Shown here: positions 61,429 to 64,000 of the stretch, piece by piece
How the letters are laid out: every line of letters starts with the position of its first letter
Position numbering within the stretch: position 1 is the first letter of the stretch
DNA from: SZUA-309 sp965232595
GTDB taxonomy: Bacteria; Pseudomonadota; Gammaproteobacteria; Pseudomonadales; Azotimanducaceae
Reading direction: 5' to 3'
Assembly (NCBI GenBank): GCA_965232595.1
Contig: OZ246983.1
Coordinates: 2,046,001 to 2,110,000 of the forward strand
Length of the DNA: 64,000 bases
Notes under the pieces: generated by a model
What the model saw: the letters and a program-made list of their open reading frames with translations, nothing else
Database searches by the model: none
What the model was told of the DNA's origin: nothing
Position numbers and translations under genes: made by a program

Positions 61429-62679
61429 TCAGTCGGTCCAGGTCACCCGCCAGATTCGGCCCTCCATGGTATCGCTGACGTACAGCGCACCATCCGGGCC
61501 AACCGCAACCCCGGTCGGCCGCCAGGTGGCATTCGATGGCCGCTGCAGGTTGCTGGTGCCTTTGAAGCCGGTCATGAAGTCCTCCGGCGGGCCGGCAACG
61601 GTGCCCTCAGCAAAGGGCTGAAAGGTGATCCGATAGCCGTCCTGGGGCATGGGCGCGCGGTTCCAGGAGCCGTGCCAGGCGATGAAAACGCCGCCCTGGT
61701 AGGACGCCGGAAAGGCCTCGGCATCGTAGAAGACCAGATCGTTCGGCGCCCAGTGGGCCGGGTAGGCGTGCAGGGGGGTGAGGAAATCTCCGTCGGCTTC
61801 CGTAACCCCGTCGCCGCCGTACTCGGGCGCCAGCAGCCGCTTGCCGCTGGCCGGATCCACGTAGGTGGAAGGCCAGCCGTAGTCACCGCCGGCGATCGCC
61901 CGATGGAACTCCTCCGCCGGCAGCTCGGCGCTGGCCTCGTCGTCGTAGTAGTCCGGCCACAGGGTCGAGAGCTGATCGCGGCCATGGTTGGCGAAGAACA
62001 GCGCCTGCTCCGCATCGTTCCAGTCCAGAGCGACCGCATTGCGGATGCCGGTGACGAAGCGCTCGCCGTCGAGCTGCGCCTGATTCAGGCGGCTGGCGCT
62101 GAACTTCCAGATCGCCGCCTGTCGTTCCAGTTGCGGGCAGGGCTCGCGGCCAGGCGATCCGGGCGAGCGTTGCTTCTGCTGACAGGCGTTGGAGGGCGCG
62201 CCGACGTTGACGTAGAGCTCCCCCCGATCGTTAAGGGCAATGGATTTGGTGGCGTGCGAGCCCTGGCGGATGAAATCCTCGACGATGGTCTCCGGCTCGC
62301 CTGCCGGCATCAGGTTGTCGTCGAGCATCACCCGGCTGACGCTGACCGTGTCAGAGAAGTAGAGGAACGGGTTCTTGATCTCCAGACCGGTGGTGATGGG
62401 CAGCTTGCGCCGCTCCACCTCGTCTGCGCTGCCGTCGCCGTCCGTGTCGCGCAAGGCCACCAGCTCGCCGTCGCGCATGGCGACGAAGACGTCGCCGTTG
62501 TCGCGCACCGCAACGTGCCGGGCGCGAGCGCCGATGCCCTCATGGAAAACCTGAGCGCTGAAGCCATCCGGCAGGGTCAGCTCCGCGGCGTGGGCAGGCG
62601 CTAGAAGAAACAGGCTGAGGAGCCAGGCCAGCCAGCTCAGTTGGGGTCGTCTGATTGCCGAGGGTGTGGGTGTGCGCAT
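61429..62679 (-). CDS. Sorbosone/aldose-sugar dehydrogenase-like beta-propeller (PQQ type)
   Basis: This protein has 416 residues from ATG 62679, with an AGAGG ribosome site and a signal peptide (LAWLLSLFLLAPAHAAE). The frame also opens at 62751, overlapping the NudC stop. The propeller marks are LTLPDGFSAQVFHEGIGARARHVAV, TKSIALNDRGELYVNVGAPSN and a C-terminal VGPDGALYVSDTMEGRIWRV. They match the L-sorbosone/glucose dehydrogenase family, in which PQQ is the cofactor. Exported. Substrate not assignable; PQQ genes are not in the window. Confidence 0.85.
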   Translation of the reverse strand: MRTPTPSAIRRPQLSWLAWLLSLFLLAPAHAAELTLPDGFSAQVFHEGIGARARHVAVRDNGDVFVAMRDGELVALRDTDGDGSADEVERRKLPITTGLEIKNPFLYFSDTVSVSRVMLDDNLMPAGEPETIVEDFIRQGSHATKSIALNDRGELYVNVGAPSNACQQKQRSPGSPGREPCPQLERQAAIWKFSASRLNQAQLDGERFVTGIRNAVALDWNDAEQALFFANHGRDQLSTLWPDYYDDEASAELPAEEFHRAIAGGDYGWPSTYVDPASGKRLLAPEYGGDGVTEADGDFLTPLHAYPAHWAPNDLVFYDAEAFPASYQGGVFIAWHGSWNRAPMPQDGYRITFQPFAEGTVAGPPEDFMTGFKGTSNLQRPSNATWRPTGVAVGPDGALYVSDTMEGRIWRVTWTD

Positions 62680-62747
62680 CTCTTGGCCTCTGTGTGGTGG
62701 TCTTCCGATTTTCTTTTCGACCAGCAGTGGTTCTATTGATTCCTGAG

Positions 62748-63704
62748 TCATTCCCAGCGGACGTTGCCTTCCAGCCAGGCTTTGATCAGATGATGGGCGA
62801 TGGCCAGCGCGCCCGGTACCTTGAGCACCTGGGGATCCGGATTCGAGACGCCGCTGATCACCCGATCAAAGGCATCGGCCACTTCCGCCCGCTCGAAGAA
62901 GCGCACGTCCGTCATCTCCTCCGCGTCCATGTTGATCTCGGTGCTTTCGGCCAGACCGTGGCAGCCAATCATCAGCGACGAGGGAAAAGGCCAGGGCTGC
63001 GACGAGTGGTAGCGGACCGGACCGACCTTGATGCCGGCTTCCTCCATCACCTCGCGGCGCACGGCTTCTTCGATCGACTCGCCCTGGTCGATGAAACCGG
63101 CCAGCGCCGAGTACATGCCCGTCCGCGCCAGGCGGCCGGCGGATTGCCCGAGCAGGCAGCGGTCGCCATCCAGAATCAGCATGATGGCCACCGGGTCCGT
63201 GCGGGGGAAGTGCTCGGCGCCGCATTCGGGGCAGCGCCGGACGTGGCCGCCTTTGGCCTGGCTCGTCCGCGCGCCGCAGACGCTGCAGAACTGATGCCGG
63301 CGGTGCCAGTCCACCTGGGAGCGTGCCTGCGCCAGGATGCCGGACTCGGCCATGGGCAGCCCCATGGCAGCGCGGCGGGCATCGTCGAACTGCCAGGGAG
63401 GACCCAGGTTCAGCTCGTGCATGGGGTCACCCAATGCAGAGACGTCCAGGGCGAAGTGGGCGGTGCCGCCATCCAGGCCGAGGAGGATGGGCGGCAGATC
63501 GATGCCCAGCCGCTCGATGTCGCCTTGGGTCAGCCAGCCCAGCTGCGGGCCGGCAGGATCGGCAATGGTCAGTACGTTCAGGTTCCACAGCAGCAGGTAG
63601 CGGCTGTTCGGGTCGGCGGCGGCGGCCGCGACCACGGCGTCGTCGCGGCGCATGGCGTCCGCCCGGTCCAGCGGGTTGCCGCTGAAGGTGTGCGGGTAGC
63701 TCAT
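62748..63704 (-). CDS. nudC: NADH pyrophosphatase NudC
   Basis: This 318-residue Nudix hydrolase cleaves NADH/NAD+ and removes NAD caps from RNA. It shows the zinc ribbon CSVCGARTSQAKGGHVRRCPEC, the Nudix box GFIDQGESIEEAVRREVMEEAG and the NudC array SQPWPFPSSLM. Length is slightly above E. coli NudC (257 aa) because of a longer N-terminal domain. The SDR gene ends 2 bp upstream and the propeller gene follows, so they may share a transcript. Confidence 0.95.
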   Translation of the reverse strand: MSYPHTFSGNPLDRADAMRRDDAVVAAAAADPNSRYLLLWNLNVLTIADPAGPQLGWLTQGDIERLGIDLPPILLGLDGGTAHFALDVSALGDPMHELNLGPPWQFDDARRAAMGLPMAESGILAQARSQVDWHRRHQFCSVCGARTSQAKGGHVRRCPECGAEHFPRTDPVAIMLILDGDRCLLGQSAGRLARTGMYSALAGFIDQGESIEEAVRREVMEEAGIKVGPVRYHSSQPWPFPSSLMIGCHGLAESTEINMDAEEMTDVRFFERAEVADAFDRVISGVSNPDPQVLKVPGALAIAHHLIKAWLEGNVRWE

Positions 63705-63706
63705 GC

Positions 63707-64000
63707 TCAGAACACCTCGCCAGCGTCACGCCGACGCTGCATCTCTTCCAGGTCCGTCATGGCCAGCGGACCACGGGCAAGCACCTGCTCGATGCGATCG
63801 CGAACGAACCCGTCCCAGGCCGGGTGGGGGAGGATATAGAAGTTGTTGGCCGCCACCGCGTCGAAGACGATGTCGGCAATTTCCGCCGGAGCCTTACCCT
63901 TGCTCAGGAGGTCGCTCATCATCGCCGCCATGAGCTCCCGGGTCTGGCTGATGTCTTCGCTGGCGGCCATGTCTTCGGGCCGGTTCCGCTCCGCATCGCT
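63707..64000 (-). CDS. C-terminal fragment of a short-chain dehydrogenase (SDR)
   Basis: The reading frame continues past the right edge; 97 residues are visible. The sequence NRPEDMAASEDISQ, APAEIADIVFDAVAANNFYILPHPAWDGFVRDRIEQVL matches the C-terminal end of SDR-family oxidoreductases, where a helix and the FYILPHP strand close the fold. The Rossmann and catalytic parts lie outside the window. The stop is 2 bp before NudC on the same strand, suggesting an operon. Confidence 0.75.
   Translation of the reverse strand, partial: SDAERNRPEDMAASEDISQTRELMAAMMSDLLSKGKAPAEIADIVFDAVAANNFYILPHPAWDGFVRDRIEQVLARGPLAMTDLEEMQRRRDAGEVF

Noticed and set aside
1..64000. CRISPR arrays, insertion sequences, prophage, integron or tRNA genes
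   Set aside because: No regularly spaced repeat-spacer units, transposase or integrase motifs, or cloverleaf-like sequences were seen in the intergenic gaps.

Overview
The window is GC-rich, densely coded DNA from a gammaproteobacterial chromosome; the genus cannot be told from sequence alone. Pointers are a CsrA of 65 aa, a YfiR (DUF4154) c-di-GMP operon, an adjacent DUF2868/DUF3482 pair, a two-domain polyphosphate:AMP phosphotransferase, NudC, and many outer-membrane and lipoprotein genes. About 52 protein genes are supported, two of them cut by the window edges. I see no rRNA, tRNA, insertion sequence, prophage or CRISPR array. The only gaps above about 150 bases are promoter or leader regions.

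Region 1 (about 0.3-27.5 kb) looks like one regulatory block. A MalT-type STAND/LuxR regulator (17178-19868) is surrounded by five transcription units. These are two lipoprotein genes (minus); polyphosphate:AMP phosphotransferase plus a Na/Pi transporter (plus); a nine-gene minus operon (small protein, MscS channel, patatin lipoprotein, outer-membrane protein, exported amidohydrolase, GltS symporter, membrane-anchored TAXI receptor, Cache sensor, OprP-like porin); the regulator itself; and a seven-gene plus operon (exported hydrolase, lipoprotein, HlyD adaptor, two FUSC/DUF2955-like membrane proteins, CPA1 antiporter, RRM-like protein). The only three intergenic gaps above 100 bp in this block each carry clusters of the same half-site, GGRTACAT. 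Two of the clusters share an identical 33-bp architecture. I infer an undescribed regulon for envelope, phosphate and ion homeostasis.

Region 2 (27.4-34.9 kb) is a minus-strand catabolic-looking operon: MFS transporter, TauD/TfdA dioxygenase, Eis-like acetyltransferase, NTF2-like protein, GMC oxidoreductase, D-aminoacylase and probably DoxX. It diverges from a radical SAM gene at 35.1 kb.

Region 3 (36.1-51.4 kb) mixes signalling and housekeeping. It holds a substrate-binding lipoprotein coupled to a GGDEF/EAL protein, a large MscS-family channel, csrA with a Pho-box-like repeat and GGA-rich leader, an APH/P-loop kinase fusion, a SIMPL protein coupled to GAPDH, a DsbA-like protein, an HSL-type hydrolase and the DUF2868/GTPase pair.

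Region 4 (51.4-64 kb) starts with a c-di-GMP operon (TonB receptor, YfiR, hybrid kinase with HPt, REC-GGDEF-EAL regulator). It continues with a phytoene-desaturase-like flavoprotein, a methyltransferase, a sorbosone-dehydrogenase-like beta-propeller, NudC and the tail of a short-chain dehydrogenase.
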